DNA from: Saccharibacillus sp. O23
Lineage (GTDB): Bacteria; Bacillota; Bacilli; Paenibacillales; Paenibacillaceae
Direction: 5' to 3'
Assembly: GCF_002205895.1 (NCBI RefSeq)
Contig: NZ_NJDE01000013.1
Coordinates: forward strand, 1 to 64,000
DNA length: 64,000 nt
Position 1 is the first letter of the stretch. Each line of letters begins with the position of its first letter. This document shows, one piece after another, positions 28,083 to 36,266 of this stretch. Position numbers and translations under genes: made by a program. The notes under the pieces are model-generated. The model did not search any database and was not told where the DNA came from. It saw only the letters and a list, made by a program, of their open reading frames with translations.

Positions 28083-28099
28083 AGTTTTTGAATAAAAGG

Positions 28100-28151
28100 T
28101 TGACAGACTGAAGAAAATGATTTATCTTTAATTCAAGAGATTTAAATTAAA
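28100..28151 (+). promoter_or_regulatory. Promoter and operator of the MarR-type regulator
   Basis: TTGACA (28100-28105), 17 bp, TATCTT (28123-28128). From 28126 an AT-rich dyad covers the start of transcription: CTTTAATTCAAG (28126-28137), running into TCAAGAGATTTAAATTAAA (28133-28151). This 19-mer recurs, with three mismatches, at 28744-28762 before mhqO, marking it as the regulator's binding site. Confidence 0.72.
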
Positions 28152-28199
28152 AGAGATGCAGCAGCCGAACAGGCAGAATGCGCAAGGAGGTGAATTCCC

Positions 28200-28691
28200 A
28201 TGACGGAACAACGGCAAGCGGCGGATCCGGAAGAAACAGGCGCGATCGAAGCCGATGCGGCGGAAGAGAACGCGTCGCTCAAGCTGTTCGTGATCCTCTC
28301 GAAAGCTTATAAGAACGTGATGGACCGCGCGGTCAAGGACATGAAGAAGCATGGCCTGTCGCCGTCCGAATTCACCATTCTCGAAGTGCTCTACAACAAA
28401 GGACGTTTTCCGCTTCAGCAGATCGGCGAGAAAATTCTGATCACCAGCGGCAGCGTCACGTACAACATCGACAAGCTGGAGAAACGCGAGCTGTTGAAGC
28501 GAGTACCGAGTCCGAACGATCGGCGCGTGATCTATGCGGAGATTACCGAGAACGGCCGGGCGCTGTTCGACGAGATTTTCCCGCAGCATGCGGCCGAGGT
28601 ACGGCGGATCATGGGCGGCTTGAACGCTCAAGAGACGGAAGCGGCCTCGGAACTGCTCAAGAAGCTCGGCAAAGGGGCGGAACGCGGATAG
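28200..28691 (+). CDS. mhqR: MarR-family regulator, MhqR-like
   Basis: 163 residues. An acidic, flexible N-terminus (~1-22) precedes a MarR winged helix: SPSEFTILEVLYNKGRFPLQQIGEKILITSGSVTYNIDKLEKRELLKRVPSPNDRRVIYAEITENG, with the wing motif DRR. The next two genes are MhqO- and MhqD-like, as in the Bacillus MhqR regulon, so it most likely represses them until quinones, diamide-like electrophiles or hydroquinones are present. It is probably autoregulated through the operator at 28126-28151. AAGGAGGTG precedes ATG 28200. Confidence 0.82.
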   Translation: MTEQRQAADPEETGAIEADAAEENASLKLFVILSKAYKNVMDRAVKDMKKHGLSPSEFTILEVLYNKGRFPLQQIGEKILITSGSVTYNIDKLEKRELLKRVPSPNDRRVIYAEITENGRALFDEIFPQHAAEVRRIMGGLNAQETEAASELLKKLGKGAERG

Positions 28692-28736
28692 CGTGCCGTC
28701 TTCTCGGAAAAGGAAATCTTTTCGCAGGTCAAATAC

Positions 28737-28762
28737 TTTGAAGTCAAGAAATTCAAAATAAA
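28737..28762 (+). promoter_or_regulatory. Second MhqR operator, upstream of mhqO
   Basis: Inverted repeat TTTGAA (28737-28742) / TTCAAA (28752-28757) and the 19-mer TCAAGAAATTCAAAATAAA (28744-28762), matching 16 of 19 bases of the site at 28133-28151. Its presence implies that mhqO-mhqD has its own controlled promoter. Confidence 0.65.
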
Positions 28763-28787
28763 ACCTATCATCGAAGGAGCGATAAAT

Positions 28788-29741
28788 ATGACTTTGCAAA
28801 CGGCAGGCATTCACCATATCACGGCGTTCGCGGGCGATCCGCAGGCCAACGTCGATTTCTACGCGGGCGTGCTGGGACTGCGTCTGGTCAAAAAAACGAT
28901 CAACTTCGACGCGCCGGACGTCTACCACTTGTATTTCGGCAACGAAGAAGGCGCGCCGGGCACGATCATTACGTTCTTCCCGTTCCCGGGAGCGCGCAGA
29001 GGCCGGATCGGCGGCGGTCAAGTCGGATTTACCACTTACGTCATTCCTGCGGGAACTTCGGAATTCTGGAGAGAACGGCTGCGGAGCTTCGGGATCTCGT
29101 TCACGGAAGCGGACCGGTTCGGCGAACATTATCTGCAATTCAAAGACAACGAAGGCTTGCAGCTCGAACTGGTGGAACGCGAAGACGGCGCGGCGTCGAC
29201 TTGGACGTTCGGCGGCGTGCCGGCGGACAAAGCGATCAAAGGTTTCGGCGGCGCGGTGCTGTACAGCGTCGATCCGCAGCGTACGGCCTATGTGCTGGAA
29301 TCGGTGCTCGGCATGGAAAAAGTCGGCGAATTCGCGGGCTTCGCGCGCTTCCGGGCGACGGGCGAACTGGGCAACCTGATCGATCTGCCGATGACGGCGG
29401 TTCCTCGCGGCGCGGGAGGCGCGGGCACGGTGCATCATATCGCATGGCGCGCGGCGGACTTCGACGAACACGAAATGTGGCGCGGCGCGGTGAGCAGCGG
29501 CGGCTTCCAACCGACGCCGGTCATCGACCGCCAGTACTTCCATGCGGTATACTTCCGGGAAGAAGGCGGAATCCTGTTCGAGATCGCGACCGATCCTCCG
29601 GGATTCGCCGTGGACGAAGATCCGATGCATCTCGGGGAAGAACTGATGCTGCCGGAATGGTACGAAAACAAACGCGCGCAGATCGAGAACGGCCTGCTGC
29701 CGATCGAAGTCCGCGAGCCGGGCAGCCGTACGCAGGGATAA
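28788..29741 (+). CDS. mhqO: MhqO-like ring-cleaving dioxygenase (glyoxalase/VOC family)
   Basis: 317 residues with two VOC modules: the first starts GIHHITAFAGDPQANVDFYAGVLGLRLVKKT (His metal ligand at ~9) and the second contains GAGTVHHIAWRAADFDEHEMWR (~210-230), with a final glutamate ligand in GGILFEIATDPPGF. This is the pattern of Bacillus MhqO/MhqA, thought to cleave hydroquinone rings in detoxification. GAAGGAGC precedes ATG 28788. It is co-transcribed with the hydrolase 27 bp downstream. Confidence 0.85.
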   Translation: MTLQTAGIHHITAFAGDPQANVDFYAGVLGLRLVKKTINFDAPDVYHLYFGNEEGAPGTIITFFPFPGARRGRIGGGQVGFTTYVIPAGTSEFWRERLRSFGISFTEADRFGEHYLQFKDNEGLQLELVEREDGAASTWTFGGVPADKAIKGFGGAVLYSVDPQRTAYVLESVLGMEKVGEFAGFARFRATGELGNLIDLPMTAVPRGAGGAGTVHHIAWRAADFDEHEMWRGAVSSGGFQPTPVIDRQYFHAVYFREEGGILFEIATDPPGFAVDEDPMHLGEELMLPEWYENKRAQIENGLLPIEVREPGSRTQG

Positions 29742-29768
29742 CGACATTTCGAGAGGAGACGATAACTC

Positions 29769-30380
29769 ATGAAACATATTTTCCGAAAAGGCACGAACGA
29801 CGCGCTGCCTACGATCGTGGTCTTCCACGGTACGGGCGGCACGGAGCAGGACTTGATTCCGCTGGCTGAAATGATCGCGCCGGGCGCGTCGATCTTGTCG
29901 CTGCGGGGGAACGTATCCGAGAACGGCATGTCGCGCTTTTTCCGCCGCTTGGCGGAAGGCGTATTCGACGAAGAAGACCTCGTGTTCCGCACGAACGAGA
30001 TCCGCGATTTCCTGAAGGAGGCTTCCGAGCAGTACGGATACGACGTCTCGAATCTGGTGGCGCTGGGTTATTCGAACGGAGCCAATATCGCGGCGAGCCT
30101 GATGTTCCATTTCGACGGCGCGTTCCAAGGCGCGCTGCTGCACCATCCGATGGTCCCGATGCGCGGACTCGATCTGCCGGACATGAGCGGCGTGCAGGTA
30201 TTCGTGGGCGCGGGCCGCAACGACGGCATGGTCCCGGCCGCCAATACGGAAGAACTGATCGAACTGCTCGAAGGCGCAGGCGCGGCGGTCAAAGCGAACT
30301 GGGAACATTTCGGCCATCAACTGACGCGGACGGAAGCGGAAAGCGCTCGGCGCTGGTTCGCGGAGCATTTCGCGGGTTGA
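29769..30380 (+). CDS. mhqD: MhqD-like alpha/beta hydrolase
   Basis: 203 residues, the usual size for the small phospholipase/carboxylesterase family. The oxyanion segment is VVFHGTGGTEQDLIPLA (~17-33), the nucleophile lies in ALGYSNGANIA (~97-107), the acid in GAGRNDGMVP (~152-161) and the histidine in FGHQLT (~183). In Bacillus, MhqD is induced with MhqO by methylhydroquinone and quinones. GAGAGGAG precedes ATG 29769. It completes the mhqR-mhqO-mhqD cluster, ended by the terminator at 30418. Confidence 0.85.
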   Translation: MKHIFRKGTNDALPTIVVFHGTGGTEQDLIPLAEMIAPGASILSLRGNVSENGMSRFFRRLAEGVFDEEDLVFRTNEIRDFLKEASEQYGYDVSNLVALGYSNGANIAASLMFHFDGAFQGALLHHPMVPMRGLDLPDMSGVQVFVGAGRNDGMVPAANTEELIELLEGAGAAVKANWEHFGHQLTRTEAESARRWFAEHFAG

Positions 30381-30417
30381 ACGCGAAACGAAACAGACTG
30401 AATGCAAATCGAATAGG

Positions 30418-30447
30418 AAGAACCTTCTTTCGGGAAGGTTCTTTTTT
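30418..30447. terminator. Terminator of the mhq operon
   Basis: AAGAACCTTC (30418-30427) / GAAGGTTCTT (30434-30443), then a T-run to 30447 that reaches the stop codon of the convergent gene. Confidence 0.88.
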
Positions 30448-30967
30448 ATGTGTTTTTCGGTTCTGATTCCCCGATCAACCAGATCTCGCCTTCGTAATGG
30501 TATCCGTCTTCGCCCTCGATGACTTCAAGGAACCCGCTTTGCCGCCAATCGGCAGGGAAAGACAATCCCCATTCGGCTTGCAGGCTTCGGGCAGCCGGAA
30601 GAGGCGTCCAACGCCCCGGTTCGTCGTTTCGTTCGAAAAAGCTTCGGAAATAATCGTCGCCCTCGAACAGGATAATCTGCGAACTCCATAACTGCGGCAG
30701 ATCGACGGCGACGACTGCGCGGTACGTGCGTCCGTTGTCCGGCTTCAGATCGGCAAGGCGCGCGGCTCCGTCCATCAGCGCTTGCAGGCAAAGCCTTTTG
30801 GTTCTTCTCGGCGTCCGGCTCGAAGTCATAAACTTGTAGTCGGCAGGCAGATGCAGATGCCAATAGCCGTGCTCGAAATCGTCGGGAAAAGCCGCGGTAT
30901 GGGCCGCGATCTCTTCAAGGATTCGGCGGGTTCGGCGTTTGACTCCGCGAATTTTCGGGGTTCGCAT
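30446..30967 (-). CDS. Conserved hypothetical protein (DUF3916-like)
   Basis: 173 residues, soluble. It starts MRTPKIRGVKRRTRRILEEI and has a central FEHGYWHLHLPADYKFM and a C-terminal DYFRSFFERNDEPGRWTPL block. The overall pattern reminds me of DUF3916 proteins of Bacillales, often found near polymorphic-toxin or immunity genes, but the match is from memory and weak. AAGGAGG lies before the ATG at 30967. Function unknown. It is divergent from the frameshifted gene at 31147 and the SUKH-like gene that follows it. Confidence 0.55.
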   Translation of the reverse strand: MRTPKIRGVKRRTRRILEEIAAHTAAFPDDFEHGYWHLHLPADYKFMTSSRTPRRTKRLCLQALMDGAARLADLKPDNGRTYRAVVAVDLPQLWSSQIILFEGDDYFRSFFERNDEPGRWTPLPAARSLQAEWGLSFPADWRQSGFLEVIEGEDGYHYEGEIWLIGESEPKNT

Positions 30968-31146
30968 AGGGGACCTCCTTGCTGCGCTCCGTTTGAATTC
31001 GAGGAGCGGAGCTTCTTTGTTTTATTCTAAACCGTCGGCTTGCGCTCCGCCAAGCGGCCGTTTATCTTGCCCTCGGCCGCGAACGCAAGCTAAACTGGAA
31101 GCAGAAGAATATGTTCGCGGCGAACAGATAAAGGAGGTGCAGGATC

Positions 31147-31391
31147 GTGCATTTCGGACCGCTAGGCGAAGGTTGGGCGACAACGGATGGGAGTATTTGT
31201 TCGCCGCAGGAAGCCTGATCTGCGGCGGAGAAAACGCGCTGATCGGCTGCCTGCCCGCGACGCTGATCGCGTATCGCGATTTCGAGCAAGAAGACCGGGC
31301 GGACGTAAAAGATTCGTTGGCGACGTACAGCGTATACCGACGGGTATGGGAGATCGCGCCAAACCGTGACGATCGGGCAGAAAAGGGGTAA
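31147..31391 (+). pseudogene. Small hypothetical gene, apparently frameshifted near 31187
   Basis: AAGGAGG (31131-31137) is correctly spaced for GTG 31147, which reads VHFGPLGEGWATT and then stops early at GCC TGA. From 31188 the neighbouring frame continues with good codon use: WEYLFAAGSLICGGENALIG, then an 'AYRDFEQEDRADVKDSLATYSVYRRVWEI' type tail to TAA 31389-31391. One extra base between 31187 and 31188 would join both parts into one protein of about 82 residues. Either a natural frameshift or a base lost in assembly explains this. A shorter reading from GTG 31137 in the second frame is possible but overlaps its own ribosome site. No family recognised; it lies 7 bp before the SUKH-like gene. 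Confidence 0.45.
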
Positions 31392-31398
31392 CCATTCG

Positions 31399-32013
31399 AT
31401 GAACGAAATTTCGGACGATACGATCTTTTTCAAACAAGAGCTGTCGGAACGATATGCGCTGCCGGAATCGGCGTCGGTTCTTCTTCGCGGCGGCCTGCTT
31501 CAGCCTTCCGAGCTCGAAGAGTACGCGGGCGTACGGTTTGCCGACGACCTCGAATTCGCGGAAGGAACCGGTCCGCGAACAGGCGGACGCTGTCCGATCG
31601 CGTATGTTTGGGAGCGGACGGCGGAATATCTGGTGATCGAATCGGGCAGCGGCGAGATACGGGCTTGCGGGCCGGACGGCGGCAAAAGCGTATTCGTAAA
31701 TACCGATCTTTCTTCATTGCTGCGCTGTTTGAACGCGTACCGCGAGTTTCGCCGCCGTCGTCCGCCCGTGCCGCAGCCTTTGACGTTGAACGCGGAAGAA
31801 GCGCGGCGGATGCTGGAAGCTTTTCGCCGCGGAGAGATCAAGCCGAAACGCACGACCGAAGAGTCGGCTCGCCGGGAAGCGGACGAACGGCGTGAAAGGC
31901 TTGAACTGCGCGCGCTGCGCGATACTTTGCGCCGCGAAGATCCTGCATGTCTCGAACGCCGTGGAACTTGGTGGAAAATCGTATTGGAGCAAGTCCGGGA
32001 CGGATTGATTTAG
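31399..32013 (+). CDS. SUKH-4-like protein, possible immunity protein
   Basis: 204 residues. The N-terminal ~115 residues have the alternating strand pattern of SUKH domains: YALPESASVLLRGGLL, an aromatic-poor middle, YVWERTAEYLVIESGSGEIRACG, and FVNTDLSSLLRCLNAYREF at the end of the domain. The remaining ~85 residues are a highly charged helix (ARREADERRERLELRALRD). SUKH proteins are immunity proteins of polymorphic toxin systems, but no toxin gene is seen here. AAAAGGGG precedes ATG 31399; an upstream in-frame start at 31366 would overlap the previous gene. The assignment is tentative. Confidence 0.5.
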   Translation: MNEISDDTIFFKQELSERYALPESASVLLRGGLLQPSELEEYAGVRFADDLEFAEGTGPRTGGRCPIAYVWERTAEYLVIESGSGEIRACGPDGGKSVFVNTDLSSLLRCLNAYREFRRRRPPVPQPLTLNAEEARRMLEAFRRGEIKPKRTTEESARREADERRERLELRALRDTLRREDPACLERRGTWWKIVLEQVRDGLI

Positions 32014-32050
32014 AACGCGCGAATAACAGACATGCGGAAAGGATTTGTTT

Positions 32051-32842
32051 ATGGAAATCATTCTCTTGATCGCCGTCGGCATGATCGCTTCGATCTGCGG
32101 AGCGGTGGCCGGACTCGGCGGCGGATTCATCATCGTGCCGGTACTGGCGCTGATGTACGTCATTCCCGTGTCCGATATTTCGGGGACGTCGATGGCGGTC
32201 TTGTTCGTCAGCGCCATCTCCAGCACGATCGCTTACGCGGGGCAAAAAAGAATCGATTACCGCAGCGGCCTCTCTTTTGCCGTGGCGATGATTCCGGGTT
32301 CGATCCTCGGCGCATGGACGACCGGGGTAGTGGAAAACCGGGTGTTTTTCGTTTCGCTGGGCATTTTCCTCGTGCTGATGGCGATCTCGATCAACTTCAA
32401 ACCGACGAAAAGCCGCTCGGGTTTCCTGAAACCCAACGTCAGCCGCAGCCTGCTCGACGCTTCGGGCATCCGGCACGAATATGCGTTCAATATGACTTTC
32501 GCGGCGGGCGTCGCCTTCTTCGTAGGCTTTCTGTCCAGCTTGTTCGGCATCGGCGGAGGTTCGGTGATGGTGCCGACGATGATCTTGTTTTTGGCATTTC
32601 CGCCGCATATCGCGACCGCGACTTCGATGTTCTCGATCCTGCTGTCGGCGTTCGTCGGCACGGTCTCGCACGCGGTGCTCGGCCATGTGATGTGGGACAA
32701 ATTTCTGTGGCTTGCGATCGGCGCGCTGGCGGGCGGACAGATCGGCGCGAGAATCGCTTCGAAGATTCCGGCGATCGCGGTCGTGCGCGTGCTGTCGGTC
32801 TGTTTGCTGGTCGCGGCCGTGCGGCTGATGTTTAAAGGCTGA
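32051..32842 (+). CDS. TauE/SafE (TSUP) family membrane permease
   Basis: 263 residues, about eight hydrophobic segments in two similar halves. The family repeats are visible as VAGLGGGFIIVPVLALM (~20-36) and LFGIGGGSVMVPTMILFL (~165-182). Members export sulfite, sulfoacetate or related anions; the substrate here is unknown. I start at ATG 32051, with GGAAAGG at 32036-32042 eight bases away, rather than the TTG at 32045. It is probably transcribed with the preceding hypothetical gene (37 bp gap). Confidence 0.88.
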   Translation: MEIILLIAVGMIASICGAVAGLGGGFIIVPVLALMYVIPVSDISGTSMAVLFVSAISSTIAYAGQKRIDYRSGLSFAVAMIPGSILGAWTTGVVENRVFFVSLGIFLVLMAISINFKPTKSRSGFLKPNVSRSLLDASGIRHEYAFNMTFAAGVAFFVGFLSSLFGIGGGSVMVPTMILFLAFPPHIATATSMFSILLSAFVGTVSHAVLGHVMWDKFLWLAIGALAGGQIGARIASKIPAIAVVRVLSVCLLVAAVRLMFKG

Positions 32843-33027
32843 GCACGCAAACCGTCGTAAAAACGAGCGGATAAAAAATCGCCATCGGCGCGTGCGGTTC
32901 GATTTCTGAGCGTTCGCGGCTGCTCGCGAAAAAACCGGACATGCACCTGTCCGAGTTGATGCGATAACCTAAGCGAGAAGATGCAGCGGTTTACATACGA
33001 TCGGGAAAGAGGAGAGGGGCGCGGAAG

Positions 33028-34290
33028 ATGACACAGCGGCGTTATTCGCTGACGCGGGAACAGGCGCGGCGTTTTTTGTTCGATTATCACGGGCTGTCGC
33101 ACGAATTCGATTCGGCGGGCAAAAAAGGGATTCTGGATTATATCCGCAAAGTCGGCTGCATTCAATTCGATCCGCTGAACGTGGTCGGAACCAATCCGGA
33201 ACTCGTTCTGCAATCGCGCATCTCGGATTTCGACCGCCGGATGCTGTGGGAACTGCTCTACGAAGAACGCAGTTTGGTCGATTATTGGGACAAAAACATG
33301 GCGATCTTCCCGATGAAAGATTGGCCGTATTTCGAGCGTCACCGGCAGAAGCACGAAGCGTGGTTCAAGAAAAATCCGGCCGCGGCGACGGCCGTGCTGG
33401 AAGAAATCCGCGAACGCGGCCCGCTGTCTTCCGCCGATCTGAATTATGACGAGAAAGTCGACTGGGCGTGGGGACCAACGCGGCTGGCCCGAGCCGCGCT
33501 GGAAGGTTCGTATTTTGCCGGCCGGTTGGTCGTGCAGCGCAAGGCCTCGGGCCGCAAGTATTACGATCTCGCGGAACGGATCGTTCCGGAAAGCTTGTAC
33601 GGTCTGCCCGATCCGTTCGATAGCGACGCGGCTTATCACGAATGGTACCTGCTGCGGCGGATCGGCAGCGTGGGCCTGCTCTGGAACCGTCCGAGCGACG
33701 CGCTGCTCATGACGGGGATGAAGGCCGCGCAGCGCATTGCCGCTTTCGAAGCGCTGCTTGCGCGCGGCGAGATCTTGGCCGCGGATGTCGAGGGGCTCGG
33801 ACATCCGCTTTACTTGCGCGCGGGCGACGCCGCGCTGCTCGAAGCTTCGCTGGCGGCGGGACCGCTCGCCGCGGAGAGCGAAGAGCGAGCCTTGGAAGGC
33901 GAAGAGCGGGACTCGAAGGACGAGAAGCGAGCCGCGAGCCGGCCGATGCGCGCCTGCGTGCTGGCGCCGCTGGACAACCTGCTGTGGGACCGCAGGCTGA
34001 TTCTGGAACTGTACGGGTTCGATTACCGCTGGGAGGTCTACAAGCCGGCCGCGGAGCGCAAATACGGCTATTACGTGCTGCCGGTCGCGGCCGACGGGCG
34101 GTTCGTCGCCCGTTTCGAACCGGAGAAGCAGCGCGGGCAGCAGCCGCTGGTCATCAAGCAGTGGTGGTGGGAGGAAGGCGAAGGTTCCGACCCGGCCGTG
34201 CGCGACAGCGTCGAGCGCGCGCTGCACCGCTTCGCGGCTTCGCTCGGGACGACTTTCGAGGGCGAGCTGCCGCCGGGACCTCGGGAGTAA
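33028..34290 (+). CDS. YcaQ-like DNA glycosylase (winged-helix HTH_42 protein)
   Basis: 420 residues. The family opening LTREQARRFLFDYHGL is followed by the catalytic motif in VGCIQFDPLNVV (Q46-F47-D48); YcaQ-like members carry QxD whereas AlkZ members carry QxQ. Tandem winged helices fill ~80-300, with LLWDRRLILELYGFDYRWEVYKPAAERKYGYYVLPVA near the end. These enzymes remove bulky or crosslinked alkylated bases. A Glu/Arg-rich, low-complexity stretch (~285-305, SEERALEGEERDSKDEKRAA) breaks the domain and looks recently inserted. It is monocistronic, with GAGAGG before ATG 33028. Confidence 0.85.
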   Translation: MTQRRYSLTREQARRFLFDYHGLSHEFDSAGKKGILDYIRKVGCIQFDPLNVVGTNPELVLQSRISDFDRRMLWELLYEERSLVDYWDKNMAIFPMKDWPYFERHRQKHEAWFKKNPAAATAVLEEIRERGPLSSADLNYDEKVDWAWGPTRLARAALEGSYFAGRLVVQRKASGRKYYDLAERIVPESLYGLPDPFDSDAAYHEWYLLRRIGSVGLLWNRPSDALLMTGMKAAQRIAAFEALLARGEILAADVEGLGHPLYLRAGDAALLEASLAAGPLAAESEERALEGEERDSKDEKRAASRPMRACVLAPLDNLLWDRRLILELYGFDYRWEVYKPAAERKYGYYVLPVAADGRFVARFEPEKQRGQQPLVIKQWWWEEGEGSDPAVRDSVERALHRFAASLGTTFEGELPPGPRE

Positions 34291-34478
34291 ACGGGAACAA
34301 GCGTGCACGGGCGAGAAAACGACACGCGCACGACGCCCGCAGCATTTTTTCCCGGTTTGGTCCGGATCGGCCGGATGCTCGAACGCGAGTATGAAGCAGG
34401 CGTTCTCTGCTTCGGCGGCGCTGCGTTCATTGCTGCGCTTGGGATCTCGTCCGCAGCGGGTTGGATGCTTTTTCGGGG

Positions 34479-34673
34479 CTAACGGAACGAGATGACGCTT
34501 AGCGGGCATTCGGAGCCGTTTTCCGATTCTAACGGAACGAGATGACGCTTAGCTTGAAAAAAGGCGGGTTTTCAGCCGAAAAAGAAGCGAATCGGCCGGC
34601 TAAAGAATCCACGTTCCGTTAGCCTTTCGAAAAGGATGGTTTGGCGCTTCCAAGGAATCCAGGTTCCGTTAGA
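34479..34673. repeat. Array of four hairpin elements (array 2) in the 673-bp gap 34291-34963
   Basis: Two identical 25-bp copies, beginning CTAACGGAACGAGATGA and ending GCTTAGC, lie at 34479-34503 and 34529-34553 (50 bp apart). Two inverted relatives ending GTTCCGTTAG at 34622 and 34672 (again 50 bp apart) follow. Units can fold through GCTAA/TTAGC ends. The centre-to-centre steps are 50, ~70 and 50 bp. The rest of the gap holds a GC-rich tail after the glycosylase gene, a T-rich stretch (34785-34860) and the Fur-controlled promoter. I see no gene. Confidence 0.72.
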
Positions 34674-34863
34674 GAAGCTGTTTCTCCGCCTCCAGGAAGC
34701 AATGGTTCTCGGAGTCGGCTCGTTTTGCCGGCTTACGCGATTTTGGAAGTCAGCCCGAGCGGTTTCCCTAAAAGGGAAGCCGCTTTTTTTTCAATTTTTG
34801 CATTTGATTTTTGCTTCCGAATTTTTGTTTCCGCTTTTCGTTTTCGATTTTTGTTTCTCCGTA

Positions 34864-34917
34864 TTGACATTGCCGGCCGCGCAGTCTAAACTTTTGGAGA
34901 CGTGATAATGATTATCA
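34864..34917 (+). promoter_or_regulatory. Fur-controlled promoter
   Basis: TTGACA (34864-34869), 17 bp, TAAACT (34887-34892). At 34903-34917 the 15-mer TGATAATGATTATCA is a perfect inverted-repeat Fur box placed over the start of transcription, so the downstream gene should be expressed under iron limitation. Confidence 0.92.
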
Positions 34918-34963
34918 TTTCCGTATAGAAAAAGAGACAGAACTCAAGGGGGATATTCGGCTT

Positions 34964-35950
34964 ATGAAAAAGCAATCTCTGATGGCGGCGCTGCTGTTGC
35001 TGGTCGTATTGGTGCTGAGCGCCTGCGGAAACGGCGCAAGCACGGCTTCGAACACGGCGGCGACGGAAACCGGCAAGGAAGCGGCCGCATCGACGGAAAC
35101 CAAAGATAACGCGGCATCCGGAGAAGCCGCATCGGGCAAGGTCACTTACCAGTCCGAGACGGGACCGGTGGAGATTCCGGCTAATCCGACTCGCATCGTG
35201 GCGTTGACCAACGCGCCGAACGTCTTGTCGCTGGGCGTGACGCCGGTCGGCGTCGATCAATGGACGGCCGGAAGCCCGCTGTTCACCGATAAACTCAAAG
35301 GCGTGGCGGTCGTCACCGAAGACGACCCGGAAAGCATCGCCGCGCAAACGCCGGATCTGATCATCGCCGGCTCCACAACCAAGAATCTCGACCAATTGAG
35401 CAAGATCGCTCCGACGGTCGTATACACTTGGGGCAAGCTGAACTATCTGGATCAACAGGTCGAAATCGGCAAGCTGCTCGGCAAAGAAGACGAAGCCAAA
35501 GCTTGGGTAGACGATTTCACCAAGAGAGCGTCGGAGATCGGCGATAAGATCAAAGCGAAATACGGCGACGACGTATCGGTCGCGGTATTGGAAGTCGACG
35601 GCAAGAACGCTTACGTATTGGGCGACAGTTGGGCGCGCGGTACCGAGATTCTCTATCAGGCCATGAAACTGAAAATGCCGGATAAGATCAAAGAAGCGGT
35701 GAAAGCGGACGGTTATTATTCCCTGTCGCTCGAAGTGCTGCCGGAATACACGGGCGACTTCATCGCGCTCAGCCGCAAGCTGGACGCGTCCAACGAGATC
35801 ACGGAATCGGCGGTATGGAAAAAGATCCCTGCCGTGGAGCAGGGCCATGTGATCGAATTCGAATCGGCGGCCGCGTCTTACAGCGATCCGATCACGCTCG
35901 AAAATCTGCTCGGCATCTTCGAAAAAGGATTCCTCGGCGATTCGAAGTAA
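34964..35950 (+). CDS. Siderophore ABC transporter substrate-binding lipoprotein (FhuD/FeuA type)
   Basis: 328 residues. The signal peptide ends in lipobox LSAC (C21); a Ser/Thr/Ala-rich linker (~22-60) leads to a two-lobed class-III binding protein joined by a long helix: VEIPANPTRIVALTNAPNVLSLGVTPVGVD, ESIAAQTPDLIIAGS, KIAPTVVYTWG, and LPEYTGDFIALS. This is the FhuD/YxeB/YfiY group that binds iron-hydroxamate or related siderophores. AAGGGGG precedes ATG 34964. No permease or ATPase follows; it must use a transporter encoded elsewhere. Fur control is visible directly in the promoter. Confidence 0.9.
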   Translation: MKKQSLMAALLLLVVLVLSACGNGASTASNTAATETGKEAAASTETKDNAASGEAASGKVTYQSETGPVEIPANPTRIVALTNAPNVLSLGVTPVGVDQWTAGSPLFTDKLKGVAVVTEDDPESIAAQTPDLIIAGSTTKNLDQLSKIAPTVVYTWGKLNYLDQQVEIGKLLGKEDEAKAWVDDFTKRASEIGDKIKAKYGDDVSVAVLEVDGKNAYVLGDSWARGTEILYQAMKLKMPDKIKEAVKADGYYSLSLEVLPEYTGDFIALSRKLDASNEITESAVWKKIPAVEQGHVIEFESAAASYSDPITLENLLGIFEKGFLGDSK

Positions 35951-36027
35951 GCCGATCCGACGCGAAGTTGCAGGAAAACGAAATTTTTCGTTTCGAAACG
36001 CGAATAGCGTTCAATAAACGCATGACG

Positions 36028-36075
36028 AAAACCCGGAAACCGGGTCCGATCGACGGACCCCGGTTTCCGGGTTTT
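36028..36075. terminator. Strong terminator after the siderophore-binding protein gene
   Basis: AAAACCCGGAAACCGGGTCCG (36028-36048) pairs with CGGACCCCGGTTTCCGGG (one bulged C), followed by TTTT at 36072-36075. It lies between convergent genes. Confidence 0.85.
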
Positions 36076-36266
36076 CGGTTTGCAGAATCGCGGCGAGAAG
36101 AAATCCGGCTCGCCGTCTTCGAATCGCCGTTATTTCAAGAATCGAGTACTAGCACGCTGACCGTTTAGTTTAAGAGGTTAGGTTTCGCCCTTCGGCAACC
36201 CGCTTGAACCGTGCGTGTTTCCGAAGGACCCGAACCGTGGACGGAATGCGGTCGACTTACCAGGCT

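Noticed and set aside
34479-34673. CRISPR array
   Set aside because: The spacing near 50 bp is suggestive, but the repeats occur in both orientations, vary in sequence, number only four, and no cas genes are nearby.
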